Both the position numbers and the translations under genes were made by a program. DNA of 64,000 bases from assembly GCA_965222505.1 (NCBI GenBank), contig OZ244956.1, forward strand, positions 930,001-994,000, read 5' to 3'. The notes beneath the pieces were generated by a model. The model did not search any database. It saw only the letters and a program-made list of their open reading frames with translations, and was not told the DNA's origin. Shown here in pieces: positions 41,800 through 51,394 of this stretch (positions are counted from its first letter, which is position 1; each line of letters opens with the position of its first letter). Origin of the DNA: G965222505 sp965222505 (GTDB taxonomy: Bacteria > Bacteroidota > Rhodothermia > Rhodothermales > DATKEJ01).

Positions 41800-43233
41800 C
41801 TAATCCTCTCGAATCAGCAAGGCCAGCGCCCGGGGATGGCTATCACCGTCACTAATGGAGGAAAAGGCAACAACCTTAGCATTCCACTGCTCGGCCATAG
41901 CATACAGGGTGTCCTTGTTTTCCTCAGGTGTGACGGACTCATGTCCTTCAAAAAACAGCATTTTCCAGGGAATGTCTTTAATCGAATCGACCCATCCGAC
42001 GTGCCGTACCGCTGCCAGGAAAAATACGCAGGCACCATCTAGGTGGGGCACAAAACGTGCAGGTATATCCTGCGTCAAATTATATGTAGCACTCAGAGGT
42101 GCACCTGTCAGCGTTGTACGAGAAAAACCAAGGACCTTGTGCAATTTGCTACTGTGTTCCACCACTTCGGGTAAGTCCCATCCCAAACCCCACTTTGCTC
42201 CTTCAGACAGTGCCATAGCCAGCATCATGCCTGCATTGCAGCAAATATCGAGCACCATACGTCCTTTGAGACTATGCCCGGACTCAGCCAACAGTTCCAT
42301 CATGTGAACCCAGCGAAACTCAGTATCCCGCTTCGACGTACCGTGTAGCCCTGGCAAAGATTGGTACACGTATTCCCCCTTGCGCCATTGCCAATGACGG
42401 CCAAATTCTAATTCGGATTTGCCTTCGTGGAGCAGGTGATCGACAAGGGTTTTAGAATCGACGGGTATGATCGACTGAGCATCGATCATTTGTACCATCT
42501 CTTCCTTGGTATCGTAAATCAGATTATCCTTTTCGACGTCAGTAAAGTCCACATGATTGAGCCCTTCGGGGACAGCGAAGGTGATCAGTTTTTCTTCGGC
42601 TGCTTTGCGCAGGCGGGCAATATAGGCTTCACGCTCACTGGAGGCAGGTACTCTACCTGTGACATGTTGGACCACCAAACAGGAAAACCGCTGGGTCTCA
42701 CTGGTCAGGGTTACCAAATCATAGACCGGAGGCCCAAACCCCAACAGATTGAACGTCATCGACCGGCGAAATACGTCATGCACCGAACCCGTCATCTTGT
42801 TCAGGACAGCGTAGTTTTTTGCAAACTCCTTTTCCAGATAGGGTGTTGACTCAGCCGTGCCAAAGTTTTTCAAGATCTTGAACCCGGCATCCGGGGGGTA
42901 AAACAATACAGCGTCCCCGAGTATGGCCTCCAAACCGGGCTGTGGCGGAAGATATACGGTATGCGCACCTTCTGCGAAATCAAGACCTGCATCACGCACA
43001 TATGCCTTAAGGACTTCAAACGTCTCAAAAGACGGAAAGGAAACAGCCCATGCTAACGGCGCTTGGCTAAAACGCACTTCGCGCTCAGACCCCAGACGCT
43101 GGCGTCTGGTTTTGGCATTACGATAATATTGAATGGAACTACGGACTTCGTAGTAAGCCCTACGCATGCCCGGTACAGCACGGAAAGGGCGTAATAATCG
43201 ATAGAGTACAGGGTATTCAGGGAGACTCTTCAC
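41800..43233 (-). CDS. Kinase-like domain fused to methyltransferase
   Basis: 477 residues. The C-terminal 160 residues are a SAM methyltransferase: 'GRMVLDICCNAGMMLAMAL' (motif I), 'GLGWDLPEV', 'ACVFFLAAVRHVGW'. The first 290 residues look like a divergent protein-kinase/APH fold. 'GFKILKNFG' could give the nucleotide Lys and 'YLEKEFAKNYAVL' the helix-C Glu. 'HVDFTDVEKDNLIYD' stands in for the catalytic H-x-D-x4-N loop, and 'VQMIDAQS' for the metal-binding Asp. If real, one protein could phosphorylate and methylate a glycan, as terminator enzymes that stop O-antigen growth do. The fusion reading is by eye. Confidence 0.6.
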   Translation of the reverse strand: MKSLPEYPVLYRLLRPFRAVPGMRRAYYEVRSSIQYYRNAKTRRQRLGSEREVRFSQAPLAWAVSFPSFETFEVLKAYVRDAGLDFAEGAHTVYLPPQPGLEAILGDAVLFYPPDAGFKILKNFGTAESTPYLEKEFAKNYAVLNKMTGSVHDVFRRSMTFNLLGFGPPVYDLVTLTSETQRFSCLVVQHVTGRVPASSEREAYIARLRKAAEEKLITFAVPEGLNHVDFTDVEKDNLIYDTKEEMVQMIDAQSIIPVDSKTLVDHLLHEGKSELEFGRHWQWRKGEYVYQSLPGLHGTSKRDTEFRWVHMMELLAESGHSLKGRMVLDICCNAGMMLAMALSEGAKWGLGWDLPEVVEHSSKLHKVLGFSRTTLTGAPLSATYNLTQDIPARFVPHLDGACVFFLAAVRHVGWVDSIKDIPWKMLFFEGHESVTPEENKDTLYAMAEQWNAKVVAFSSISDGDSHPRALALLIRED

Positions 43234-43466
43234 AATAGACCGGTTATAACTTTGGCGTGGTATAATTACGTCACTGCTTCAGGTACCTATACAGTCTCAA
43301 GCTAGTAAGGACCATCGAAGCAGTTAGCAATTCCATACCAAACAGCAACGGGACGAAATCTACAGCTTTTACCCCCTATGCCTGTATGAACATTAAAAAA
43401 AAACGGTGCCCCCAAAAAAACGGTGCAGGTTGAGGGACAACCCTGTGAAAATGTATTGACCGCCCC

Positions 43467-44975
43467 TTAATGATCCACTACCAAGGCGCGCTTAAAATGG
43501 TCAATTAAGTACTCTCCTTTTGGCAGAATCCCCAATACCTGAATCGCGGTGAGCAGTCCGTCGCGTCCCAGAATTCGAGGTTGCCAATAGATTAAACCCA
43601 TCGCAATCACAGTTATGATTGCATATACGCCAAGAAATACAATGGCATCAATGGATATTAACTGCCGCCCCAACAAGGTCAATCCCCAGCCAATGGGCAC
43701 GATAATCAAGGAAAGTATACAGCCAGAACGCAAGGTTCGGGCATAGTCCAGCCACCCTCCACCGACGATATCAAAGCTGAGGCGCCCCATGATCAGGGTA
43801 TGAAACCATACGGCTACAACAACCCCCATCGCCACACCAGAAATGCCCCAGAACTGACCAATAAGGCTTCCTGCCGCAACCGCACTCATATATAAAAACT
43901 TGCGCCAGGCATTGCGGTATACAGCGCCCGTCGCTTTGACGACCGAATCCGCCATCCGAATGGCCGCCCGAAATGGCACACTCAGCAACAGGATCTGAAG
44001 TGGCCGAATCGTATCCGTCCATTTGGGCCCCAGAATGATCCCGACGACTTCAGGGGCCAACACGATCAGCATGAGCATGGAGGGCATCAATACGATATAG
44101 ACCGTACTAACTGCCTGGTAAAACACAACACGAAGTTTTTCCTTTTGCTCTTGTATGATGGAAAAAGCCGGAAAGAGAACCCGCCCCAAGACATTACCCA
44201 CGTAATCGGCAGGGAGTTGGATAATCTGAAAAGCCCGTTCATACAACCCCAGCGGGGATGGGCCAAACAATCGACCAATGACGATGTAATCCGCACGCGA
44301 TGCACTGTACTGAAACACCCGCGCCAAGACCAATCCCCCCCCGAAATGCAACACCTCTTTCAACGCCTTCACCGTGAAAGCCGGTTTAATGGAATGTGGC
44401 TTGATGAGAAACACAAGCACGGACCGTATTGCCCCCTGAACAAACAGGGCAATTAGAATAGCCCATGCCCCAAATCCCTGTATTGCACACATCACCCCGA
44501 CAATACCATAACCAACAATAAAAGAAGCAAGCTTAATACGAAACAACTGCTTGAAGGCCATCGCACGACTGAGCAGCGAAACGGCTATAGAGCCCACCGC
44601 ATTGACCAGAAACACGGCACCTGAAAAGCGCACAATATTGAGGGCCTCCGGAATCCGAAAGAAACGAATAACAAATGGCGCACTAACCCATATCAGGCCT
44701 GCAAATAATACCCCGAGCACCATTGTAAGCCAGAATGCGCTCCGTATATGCTCAACCTGTAAATCCTTATGCTGGATAATGGCCGCCCCCACCCCACCTT
44801 CAGCCAATAGCTTGACGAACCCCATTACCATCAGCGTGATGGCCACAACCCCAAACTCTTCCGCAGAGATGTAGCGCGCAAGAATGGACAGCACGATTAA
44901 CTGCAACACCGCCTTTGAAACGACGGAAGCCAATTCCCAACTTCCTCCTGAAAGTGTGCGTTGTGTGAGGTTCAT
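43467..44975 (-). CDS. Polysaccharide flippase (Wzx/MOP type)
   Basis: 502 residues with about fourteen membrane helices. The start 'LTQRTLSGGSWELASVVSKAV' and the block 'EYIVLARYISAEEFGVVAI' (here 'LARYISAEEFGVVAI') are typical of the polysaccharide-synt group in the MATE/MOP superfamily. It flips undecaprenyl-linked oligosaccharide units from the inner to the outer face of the cytoplasmic membrane. It works with the O-antigen ligase/polymerase in the same region. The 230-bp gap behind it (43234-43466) contains a direct repeat ACGGTGC-A7 near 43400 and no gene. Confidence 0.9.
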   Translation of the reverse strand: MNLTQRTLSGGSWELASVVSKAVLQLIVLSILARYISAEEFGVVAITLMVMGFVKLLAEGGVGAAIIQHKDLQVEHIRSAFWLTMVLGVLFAGLIWVSAPFVIRFFRIPEALNIVRFSGAVFLVNAVGSIAVSLLSRAMAFKQLFRIKLASFIVGYGIVGVMCAIQGFGAWAILIALFVQGAIRSVLVFLIKPHSIKPAFTVKALKEVLHFGGGLVLARVFQYSASRADYIVIGRLFGPSPLGLYERAFQIIQLPADYVGNVLGRVLFPAFSIIQEQKEKLRVVFYQAVSTVYIVLMPSMLMLIVLAPEVVGIILGPKWTDTIRPLQILLLSVPFRAAIRMADSVVKATGAVYRNAWRKFLYMSAVAAGSLIGQFWGISGVAMGVVVAVWFHTLIMGRLSFDIVGGGWLDYARTLRSGCILSLIIVPIGWGLTLLGRQLISIDAIVFLGVYAIITVIAMGLIYWQPRILGRDGLLTAIQVLGILPKGEYLIDHFKRALVVDH

Positions 44976-45026
44976 GTCGCGTTATCGGACGTGATTCAAT
45001 GTGCTGCTTTCCAATAGCCCCGTTGC

Positions 45027-46001
45027 CTACCCTGCCGTCCCCAATTCCGTGAGCCGAGCGATAAAACGACGAATGATGTACAGGTCGGTCTGTTCGATGG
45101 CTTCCCAGGCTGCGCCACCAATGTGCGGCGTAATCACGACGTTGGTATGCTGGCGGGCATAATCAATGAGCACATGTCCATGCCCAGGTATGCGATGTTC
45201 TTGCCCCAGCACATCAACAGCAACACCTGCAATTTGGCCTGATTCCAGCGCAGCACACAGCGCAACCTCATCTATGATCTCACCACGTGCCGTATTGACA
45301 ACAAAAGCTCCCTTCGGTAGATGAGCCAGCTCGGCAGCCCCGATCATCCCTTCGGTCTCAGTATTCAGCGGCACATGCACCGAGAGCACATCACTTTGTG
45401 CAAATAGATCTTCCAGCGTCTCGACCCGCACTACAGGATCCGGCACAGCGTCGATGTAGGGATCATACGTCAAGACCTGCATCCCGAAAACAGCACCGTA
45501 CTGCCCCACGATGCTGCCCAGCCGGCCATGCCCCAGAATGCCCAACCGTTTACCTTTAAGCTCCCGCCCTCGATACGGACGCTGCACCCAGGTGCCGGCC
45601 TTGACGGCATCAAACGCCACCGGGGTGTTCCGGACCAGCGCCAACAACAACCCCCAGGTATGCTCGGCCGTAGAGGTAATGGTGCGTAAAAAATCGGTGT
45701 GCCCCCGCAAGTGAAAGACCTCAACACCTTGCTCATCGGCCACATCCATTGCAATGTGGTTCAGGCCTGTGGTGGGTGTTAAGATGGCCCGGAGCCGAGG
45801 CGCCGCCGCCAGCATCTCTTTTGTGACCTTGAGTTGCAAACGCACCATCAGCACGTCGTACGCCGGAGCTCGTTCTGCAAACGCAGCCTGTGTGAGGGGC
45901 TCAGCATCCAGATCAGCAATGGCACGTACGGCATCCAGGCCAGCCACACTGTAGTTTTGTGGCTCACCACAGAGGATGCGCAATCGGGGTTCAGGATTCA
46001 A
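45027..46001 (-). CDS. D-isomer 2-hydroxyacid dehydrogenase
   Basis: 324 residues. The NAD-binding domain has 'KRLGILGHGRLGSIVG' (GxGxxG). The active-site Arg is in 'FVVNTARGEIIDE', the Glu near 'GQEHRIPG', and the His in 'VVITPHIGGAAWEAI'. It belongs to the SerA/PGDH-like family and lacks an ACT domain. It reduces a 2-keto acid or oxidises a 2-hydroxy acid; the substrate is open. The gene overlaps the CMP-sugar synthase gene by 4 nt and is the last of a NeuB-NeuA-dehydrogenase operon, so a keto-sugar acid or its precursor is a fair guess. Confidence 0.88.
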   Translation of the reverse strand: MNPEPRLRILCGEPQNYSVAGLDAVRAIADLDAEPLTQAAFAERAPAYDVLMVRLQLKVTKEMLAAAPRLRAILTPTTGLNHIAMDVADEQGVEVFHLRGHTDFLRTITSTAEHTWGLLLALVRNTPVAFDAVKAGTWVQRPYRGRELKGKRLGILGHGRLGSIVGQYGAVFGMQVLTYDPYIDAVPDPVVRVETLEDLFAQSDVLSVHVPLNTETEGMIGAAELAHLPKGAFVVNTARGEIIDEVALCAALESGQIAGVAVDVLGQEHRIPGHGHVLIDYARQHTNVVITPHIGGAAWEAIEQTDLYIIRRFIARLTELGTAG

Positions 46002-46708
46002 GAGGCCGCTCCGTTGTTGATCAGGTATTCGGCCAGCATCAAGTCAAAGCGCGTGTCGATGTTAACAGCACGTTCGGGGGGGATGACGTAGGCATAGCAG
46101 TTTTCACCCACCATCGAATCCTGCTCCATCACCACATGCCTACAGGCAATGTAGAGGTCGCCGCTACGCAAGTAGACCGGCGGCAATACCTGGCGGGGGC
46201 GCATGTCTTCAAACCCCTGGTCGATGTAGTTAATCAATCGTCCATCTGCCAATACACGCTTCATCCGAAAGGGATGATGCCCCCCAACTTCGGCCACACT
46301 CACGACCGAATCGCCCCCCGTTTTCAGAAGTTTCTCGACACCAGCATCAATGTCAGCCGCTGTGCGCAAGGGTGTGGTGGGTTGCAGTAGCACGATTACA
46401 TCGTAGGGTTGCCCTGCGCGGGCTTCCATTGTGCGGACAGCATGCTGAACCACGGGGAGCGACTTGGCCTGATCCGTGGCCAATGCTGCCGGCCGCATAA
46501 ACGGTACCTCGGCCCCAAGACCACGGGCCACGGCTGCGATTTCCTCGTCCTCCGTTGAAACCATCACATTGGTCAGACACTGTGCCTCAAGTGCTGGCCC
46601 AATGGTGTAGGCCAGCAACGGCTTGCCGCAGAGGGGAATGATGTTTTTTCGAGGCACGCCCTTGGAGCCGCCTCGGGCTGGAATGACAGCCAGTACACGG
46701 GCACTCAT
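45998..46708 (-). CDS. CMP-acylneuraminate synthase-like cytidylyltransferase
   Basis: The start is placed at ATG 46708 (MSARVLAVIPARGGSKG), which overlaps the NeuB stop as ATGA; 236 residues. The nucleotide-binding motif is 'IPARGGSKGVPRKNI'. 'GKPLLAYTI', 'VSTEDEEIAAVARG' and 'VLLQPTTPLRTAADID' complete the NeuA/PseF signature. It activates an acidic nine-carbon (or similar) sugar as the CMP derivative. Which one (sialic, legionaminic, pseudaminic or a Kdn-like acid) cannot be told. It is coupled to the NeuB-like gene before it and the dehydrogenase after it. Confidence 0.9.
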   Translation of the reverse strand: MSARVLAVIPARGGSKGVPRKNIIPLCGKPLLAYTIGPALEAQCLTNVMVSTEDEEIAAVARGLGAEVPFMRPAALATDQAKSLPVVQHAVRTMEARAGQPYDVIVLLQPTTPLRTAADIDAGVEKLLKTGGDSVVSVAEVGGHHPFRMKRVLADGRLINYIDQGFEDMRPRQVLPPVYLRSGDLYIACRHVVMEQDSMVGENCYAYVIPPERAVNIDTRFDLMLAEYLINNGAAS

Positions 46709-47664
46709 ACGATGGCCTGTTCTTCCCAGTTGTACACCCAACCCCCGTTTACCCGGCTGGCAAAACGCCCCCGGTAATAATCGCGGTTGAGCAACTCGGC
46801 ATGAGACAGTTCGCGCGTCGGCTGCCCAAGCATCATGCTGTACGCTGGAACATGCGCATCCACGTAAGCCTTGCGATCTTCCAGGCTCATGTGCGCCACC
46901 TGCACCAGTTCCGCCAATTGGTCCGGGTTAATGGACACGGGGCCATCACGGCTCTCTTTGGGGCCGAGCACGGTGAAGTGCCGTTCTACCACATCGGCAC
47001 CCAACATCAGCGCAACGACCGAAGCCAGAATGCCATCCCGTTCCACCAGGGAATGGTCGCTAAATCCAACGGCTGGCGTGTACTGCCGCAAATACCCCAT
47101 CCGGACGAGGTGCATCTCATCGAGCGGCGTTGGGTAGATCGTTACGCAGTGCAGCAGGGTAAAGGATTGCCCCAGACGGTGTAGCAGTTCGGAAGCCTTT
47201 GCGATTTCGTGATCGTAGGTTGCGCCGGTCGAGACGTAGAGATGATCGAAGTGCTCGGCCAATTCCCGCAAGAAGGGCGCACTGGCACAATCGTAGCTCG
47301 CCACTTTAGTGGCCTTCATCCCCAAGGATGCCACAAATGGAATCCGCGAGCGCGAGAACAGGGTCGTCATCGGCTGGATACCAGCACGGGCACATTCTTC
47401 GACGAACCAATGGTGGGCATCGTCATCTAGGTCGAGGGGCTTGAGCCGGGCATACTCCGGCGCGTAGGGCCGCTGTATCACCTGCTGATTGCCGTCTTTG
47501 ACGACACCTGTGTCAAACCGGGGGCGGTGCGTCAGGTCATCAGCCTGCATGGACTGGATCTTGGCATAGTCTGCCCCAACCTCTGCAGCGGCATGAATCA
47601 TGTCCTTGAGGATCGCGAGGTCCCCGTTATGATTCTGACAACACTCGGCAATGATGGTAGCCAT
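46705..47664 (-). CDS. NeuB-family synthase without SAF domain
   Basis: 319 residues. The TIM-barrel of N-acetylneuraminate synthases is clear: 'IIAECCQNHNGDLAILKDMI' at the start, 'GADYAKIQ', 'LYVSTGAT', 'LLHCVTIYPTPLDEMHL', 'VGFSDHS' and 'VVERHFT'. It condenses phosphoenolpyruvate with a sugar aldehyde. Family members usually run to about 340-350 residues and end in a SAF (antifreeze-like) domain that completes the active site across the dimer. Here only some 55 residues follow the barrel and no SAF pattern is seen. No epimerase or aminotransferase genes for a nonulosonic acid pathway lie nearby. Confidence 0.85.
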   Translation of the reverse strand: MATIIAECCQNHNGDLAILKDMIHAAAEVGADYAKIQSMQADDLTHRPRFDTGVVKDGNQQVIQRPYAPEYARLKPLDLDDDAHHWFVEECARAGIQPMTTLFSRSRIPFVASLGMKATKVASYDCASAPFLRELAEHFDHLYVSTGATYDHEIAKASELLHRLGQSFTLLHCVTIYPTPLDEMHLVRMGYLRQYTPAVGFSDHSLVERDGILASVVALMLGADVVERHFTVLGPKESRDGPVSINPDQLAELVQVAHMSLEDRKAYVDAHVPAYSMMLGQPTRELSHAELLNRDYYRGRFASRVNGGWVYNWEEQAIV

Positions 47665-47680
47665 AACGTTTGGGTTCGTT

Positions 47681-47717
47681 GAAAAATACGTAGGGACCGG
47701 TCTCAGCCGGCCCCTAC
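47681..47717 (-). terminator. Intrinsic terminator after sat/cysC
   Basis: On the minus strand GTAGGGGCCGG and CCGGTCCCTAC pair over 11 bp (one mismatch) around CTGAGA and are followed by GTATTTTTC. It lies between the sat/cysC stop and the neuB-like start and probably separates two transcripts. Sequences like this hairpin also occur as dispersed repeats in many genomes, so it may double as one. Confidence 0.65.
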
Positions 47718-47739
47718 AGGAACAACCCAGGTATATGTT

Positions 47740-49461
47740 TTAATCGGCGAGGTATCCTTCGGCCTTCAAATAGTCGATGATTTGATCGACGCACGTTTCG
47801 ACGGTCGTGGTACCCGCTTTGCAGACGACTTCGGCATTCGTCGGTGCTTCGTACGGATCGTCAATGCCGGTGAAGCCTTTGATGATGCCCGCCCGAGCCT
47901 TGGCATACAAGCCTTTGGTATCACGTTCCTCACATACGGCAAGGGAAGTGTCTACAAAAACTTCGATGTAGCCGCCTCTACCGGAAATCAGGTTTCGGTT
48001 TGCGTTACGGTCGGCCTCATAGGGTGCGATGGGGGCACACACGGCAATACCGCCAGCCCGGGTCACTTCACTGGCCACATAGCCGATGCGCTGTACATTC
48101 GTCGAGCGGTCTTCTTGCGAGAAACCGAGCCCCTTGGACAAGTGCGTCCGCACGACGTCACCATCGAGCAACATGACACTCCGGCCACCATACTCAAGCA
48201 GCTTGACCAGCAAGGCATTGGCGATGGTCGATTTCCCGGAACCGGACAGGCCGGTAAAGAAGACCGTAAAGCCTTGTTTTTCGCGTGCGGGATGGGACTT
48301 GCGAAGCTCTTCGGCGATTTCACGATAGGTAAACCAGGAAGGAATGGGGGCGCCCGTCATCAACCGCTGGCGTAGATCTGTCCCGGAGATGTTCAGAAAT
48401 TCGGTCCCTTTGGGAATTTCGTCGATGGCCTGGTAGTTGTCCTCGCCCGGTACATAGACCATCCACTTGAACGGCACCATTTGAATGCCCAATTCTTCCT
48501 GGTGCTTCACGACCAGTTCCTGCGCATCGTAGGGACCATAGATCGGGTCTCCGTTGCTGTCGTTGCCCGGCCCGGCGTGATCGCGCCCAACGATGAAGTG
48601 GGTACAGCCGTAGTTTTTGCGAATGATGGCATGCCAGACCGCTTCCCGCGGACCACCCATGCGCATAGCCAGGGGCAGCAGGCTCAGCGTCACTTCGCCT
48701 TCGGGGTAGTAATCCAGCAGGGCTTTGTAGCAGCGTACGCGGGTGTAATAGTCGATGTCCCCCGGCTTGGTCATCCCAACGACGGGATGAATGAGCAGGT
48801 GGCCGTTGATGGCCTGTGCAGCCCGGTCAGTGAGTTCCTTGTGGGCGCGGTGCATGGGGTTGCGTGTTTGAAACGCCACCACTTCGGCATGCCCGGAGGC
48901 CTCAAGCAACTCACGTACTTCGACGGGGGTCCGCCGGAGGTCCTGGAAGTCGTAGTGTTTGGGCAATGCAACACCGGCAATGGGGCCGCCCACGTACACG
49001 TCACCGGCCTGATCCATCAGATACCGTACGGCGGGATGGGCTTTATCGGTAGTGCCAAAGACCAACTCGGCCTCACGGGCTTTGTCCGGGGTCCAAATGT
49101 CTTCGATGGTCATCACGCCCAGGAGCAGGCCAGTCTGGTCACGCAAAGCGACCTGATTTCCGACGCTCCAATCGGCTGCGGTTTCCTGTGCCACATCCAG
49201 CGTGATTGGCATGGGCCAGAGGGTACCGCTGGTAAGGCGCATGTCCGTCACCACGGACTCATAATCGGCCCTGTTCAAAAAGCCGTTAAGCGGGGAAAAC
49301 CCACCGTTGAGCAGCAACTCAACATCACAAATCTGACGGGGGGTAAGGGTGAGTGAGGGGCAACTCAGAGCCTCTTTTTTTACAGCGTCAAGCTGTTCGT
49401 TTCCAACAATTAACTCACAGAGTTTCCCGCCGTGAGGTTCAATAAGTGCCGTGGTTTCCAC
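47740..49461 (-). CDS. Bifunctional sulfate adenylyltransferase/APS kinase
   Basis: 573 residues, a Sat-CysC fusion. The N-terminal sulfurylase (about 1-390) has 'FQTRNPMHRAHKEL' and 'FIVGRDHAGPGND', the nucleotide-binding boxes of the ATP-sulfurylase family. The C-terminal APS kinase (about 400-573) has the P loop 'GLSGSGKSTIANALL' and 'LLDGDVVRTHLSKGLGFS'. Together they turn sulfate and two ATP into PAPS, the donor for sulfotransferases. No PAPS reductase genes lie near; two sulfotransferase genes and a permease do, so the role is sulfation rather than cysteine synthesis. Confidence 0.96.
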   Translation of the reverse strand: METTALIEPHGGKLCELIVGNEQLDAVKKEALSCPSLTLTPRQICDVELLLNGGFSPLNGFLNRADYESVVTDMRLTSGTLWPMPITLDVAQETAADWSVGNQVALRDQTGLLLGVMTIEDIWTPDKAREAELVFGTTDKAHPAVRYLMDQAGDVYVGGPIAGVALPKHYDFQDLRRTPVEVRELLEASGHAEVVAFQTRNPMHRAHKELTDRAAQAINGHLLIHPVVGMTKPGDIDYYTRVRCYKALLDYYPEGEVTLSLLPLAMRMGGPREAVWHAIIRKNYGCTHFIVGRDHAGPGNDSNGDPIYGPYDAQELVVKHQEELGIQMVPFKWMVYVPGEDNYQAIDEIPKGTEFLNISGTDLRQRLMTGAPIPSWFTYREIAEELRKSHPAREKQGFTVFFTGLSGSGKSTIANALLVKLLEYGGRSVMLLDGDVVRTHLSKGLGFSQEDRSTNVQRIGYVASEVTRAGGIAVCAPIAPYEADRNANRNLISGRGGYIEVFVDTSLAVCEERDTKGLYAKARAGIIKGFTGIDDPYEAPTNAEVVCKAGTTTVETCVDQIIDYLKAEGYLAD

Positions 49462-49554
49462 TATAGTAACCTGCCTGGTTTTGCAGATGAGAAGGATAAT
49501 TCAGGCCGAAGGATACAAAAATCGGCCGAAAATAAGGCGAGGCCCCCTGATTAT

Positions 49555-51324
49555 TCACAGCCAAATAATATAAACAACAGACAGGGTAATCCCCATCACC
49601 AGCAGGCTTACAGGCAGCCCAACTTTGAAGTAGTCGGCATATCGATATCCCCCTGCTGACATGACCATAAGGTTGGTTTGGTAGCCGATAGGCGTCATGA
49701 AGCTAGCGGCAGCCGCAACCGCCACCGTAATGCCGAAGGCTTTGGGGTCTGCACCGAGGTGTGTGGCTAGGTTCAAAGCCACAGGCAGCATAAGTACCGC
49801 AGCCGCCTTGTGGGTGATGAGTTCGGTCAGAATGTTGGTGAACACATACAGCGCCAACAGGACACCCAGGGCTCCCCCCATCGGCACCAGTGCTTCCATA
49901 CCGGAAGCCAGGGCATCGGCGAGACCCGTCTGGGTGATGGCTTTGCCCAACCCCAGGGCTGCGGCAATCACGATGAGTACCGAGAAGTCAAGCGCACGGC
50001 GGGCAGCCCCACCACTCAAACACCCCAGCCCGACCATCGCCAGGGCCGTAGCAAAAGCCGTTGTCACAAGAGGCAACCATCCCATTGCAGCAACGACCAC
50101 CATCGCAACCGTCAGGCCCAGGGCAAGGGGGGCTTTCTGGGGTTGGGGCTTGGGCCGGGCTGCACGAAGGGGTGCAACGAGGTAAAACTCATTCTGACCC
50201 GTATCCGATTGCCGCATAAACCCGGTATTGGCTTCGATGAGCAGCAAGTCTCCAGCCTTAATTGGGATGCGTCCAAGGGGGCCACCAATCTGCTCATCCC
50301 GCCGTTGAATGCCGAGCACCACACCGTTAAACTGCTCCCGAAACCCAGCCTCCTTCAGGGTCTGGCCCACCATTGTGGAGGTAGGAGCGACAACGGCCTC
50401 ATACATGGGCAAACCAACAGGTGCCGACGCATCAAAGGCCACCACGCGTTCCAGCCCCACACGCTCCAGGAGGCGTTCTAATGCACTGGCATCCCCGGAA
50501 AACGTCAATACGTCATCCGCACGGAGGATCTCTTTCGGACCAGCCGGGACGAGATGTCCTTCGCGCCGGAGGTGAACCAGATACGCATCGCCCAGGGCGC
50601 GCAGGCCGGCTGCTTCAACCGTCTGCCCGACATACGGAAACGTTGCCTTGACGCGCAACTCAAACAAATACTTCTTCAATCCTTCCGTGAAACCCACGCC
50701 GTCTTGCCCGCGCTCAGGCAAGAAGCGATGTCCAATCAGCACAAAATAGAGAATGACCACCACAGCGGCAGGAATGCCCACCCATGACACATCAAACATG
50801 CCAAGGGCCGGGTACCCTTCCTCTTCCATCAACCCGGAAACAATGATGTTCGTCGAGGTCCCGATCAGGGTCGTCATCCCACCAATGATGGCGGCATAGG
50901 ACAAGGGAATGAACACCTTTGATGCCGCGATCTGATTTTGCGAGGCCCAGTGTTGCAAGCGTGGAATCAGCATGGCAACCACCGGCGTATTGTTGAGAAA
51001 GGCAGACAGGCCAGCTACAGGAACCATCAAGTTCAGTAACATCCGTGGCAAGCTTCGCAGCTTTCCGAACAGGATCTGGTCCAGGAACCCCAGGGCATTG
51101 GTGTGCTCTACGCCTGCTGCAACCACAAAAAGCGCCGCTACGGTCAAGACTGCCGAATTGGAAAACCCGGCAAATGCATCTTGAGGGGTCAATACACCCG
51201 TCAACAGCAATATCCCCAACCCGCCCAGCAAGACCCAATCGGGACGCGCCCACTCTCTCACCAGTGCGATGATCGTGAGCAGAAGAAGCGTAAGAACAAG
51301 GTATGCAGAAAACCCGAGGGCCAT
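49555..51324 (-). CDS. SLC13-family permease with RCK_C domains
   Basis: 589 residues. Helices at both ends (about 1-195 and 395-589) show SLC13/DASS motifs, 'FLNNTPVVAMLIPRL' and 'SFMTPIGYQTNLMVMSAGGY'. Between them lie two TrkA-C (RCK_C) domains ('VEAAGLRALGDAYLVHLRRE', 'VVAPTSTMVGQTLKEAGFR'). This arrangement is known from sulfate (SAC1/SLT-like) and other anion transporters. Its place directly upstream of sat/cysC on the same strand makes sulfate import the best guess. Confidence 0.88.
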   Translation of the reverse strand: MALGFSAYLVLTLLLLTIIALVREWARPDWVLLGGLGILLLTGVLTPQDAFAGFSNSAVLTVAALFVVAAGVEHTNALGFLDQILFGKLRSLPRMLLNLMVPVAGLSAFLNNTPVVAMLIPRLQHWASQNQIAASKVFIPLSYAAIIGGMTTLIGTSTNIIVSGLMEEEGYPALGMFDVSWVGIPAAVVVILYFVLIGHRFLPERGQDGVGFTEGLKKYLFELRVKATFPYVGQTVEAAGLRALGDAYLVHLRREGHLVPAGPKEILRADDVLTFSGDASALERLLERVGLERVVAFDASAPVGLPMYEAVVAPTSTMVGQTLKEAGFREQFNGVVLGIQRRDEQIGGPLGRIPIKAGDLLLIEANTGFMRQSDTGQNEFYLVAPLRAARPKPQPQKAPLALGLTVAMVVVAAMGWLPLVTTAFATALAMVGLGCLSGGAARRALDFSVLIVIAAALGLGKAITQTGLADALASGMEALVPMGGALGVLLALYVFTNILTELITHKAAAVLMLPVALNLATHLGADPKAFGITVAVAAAASFMTPIGYQTNLMVMSAGGYRYADYFKVGLPVSLLVMGITLSVVYIIWL

Positions 51325-51394
51325 TCATCAGGCATGTAGGAAATTAAACAAATCACCTTCATCCATACAAGGCACAGCTACGTTGCCGGTACGA

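Noticed and set aside
43390..43435. Possible terminator near A-rich ACGGTGC words
   Set aside because: The two ACGGTGC/A7 units are direct, not inverted, repeats, so no hairpin forms.
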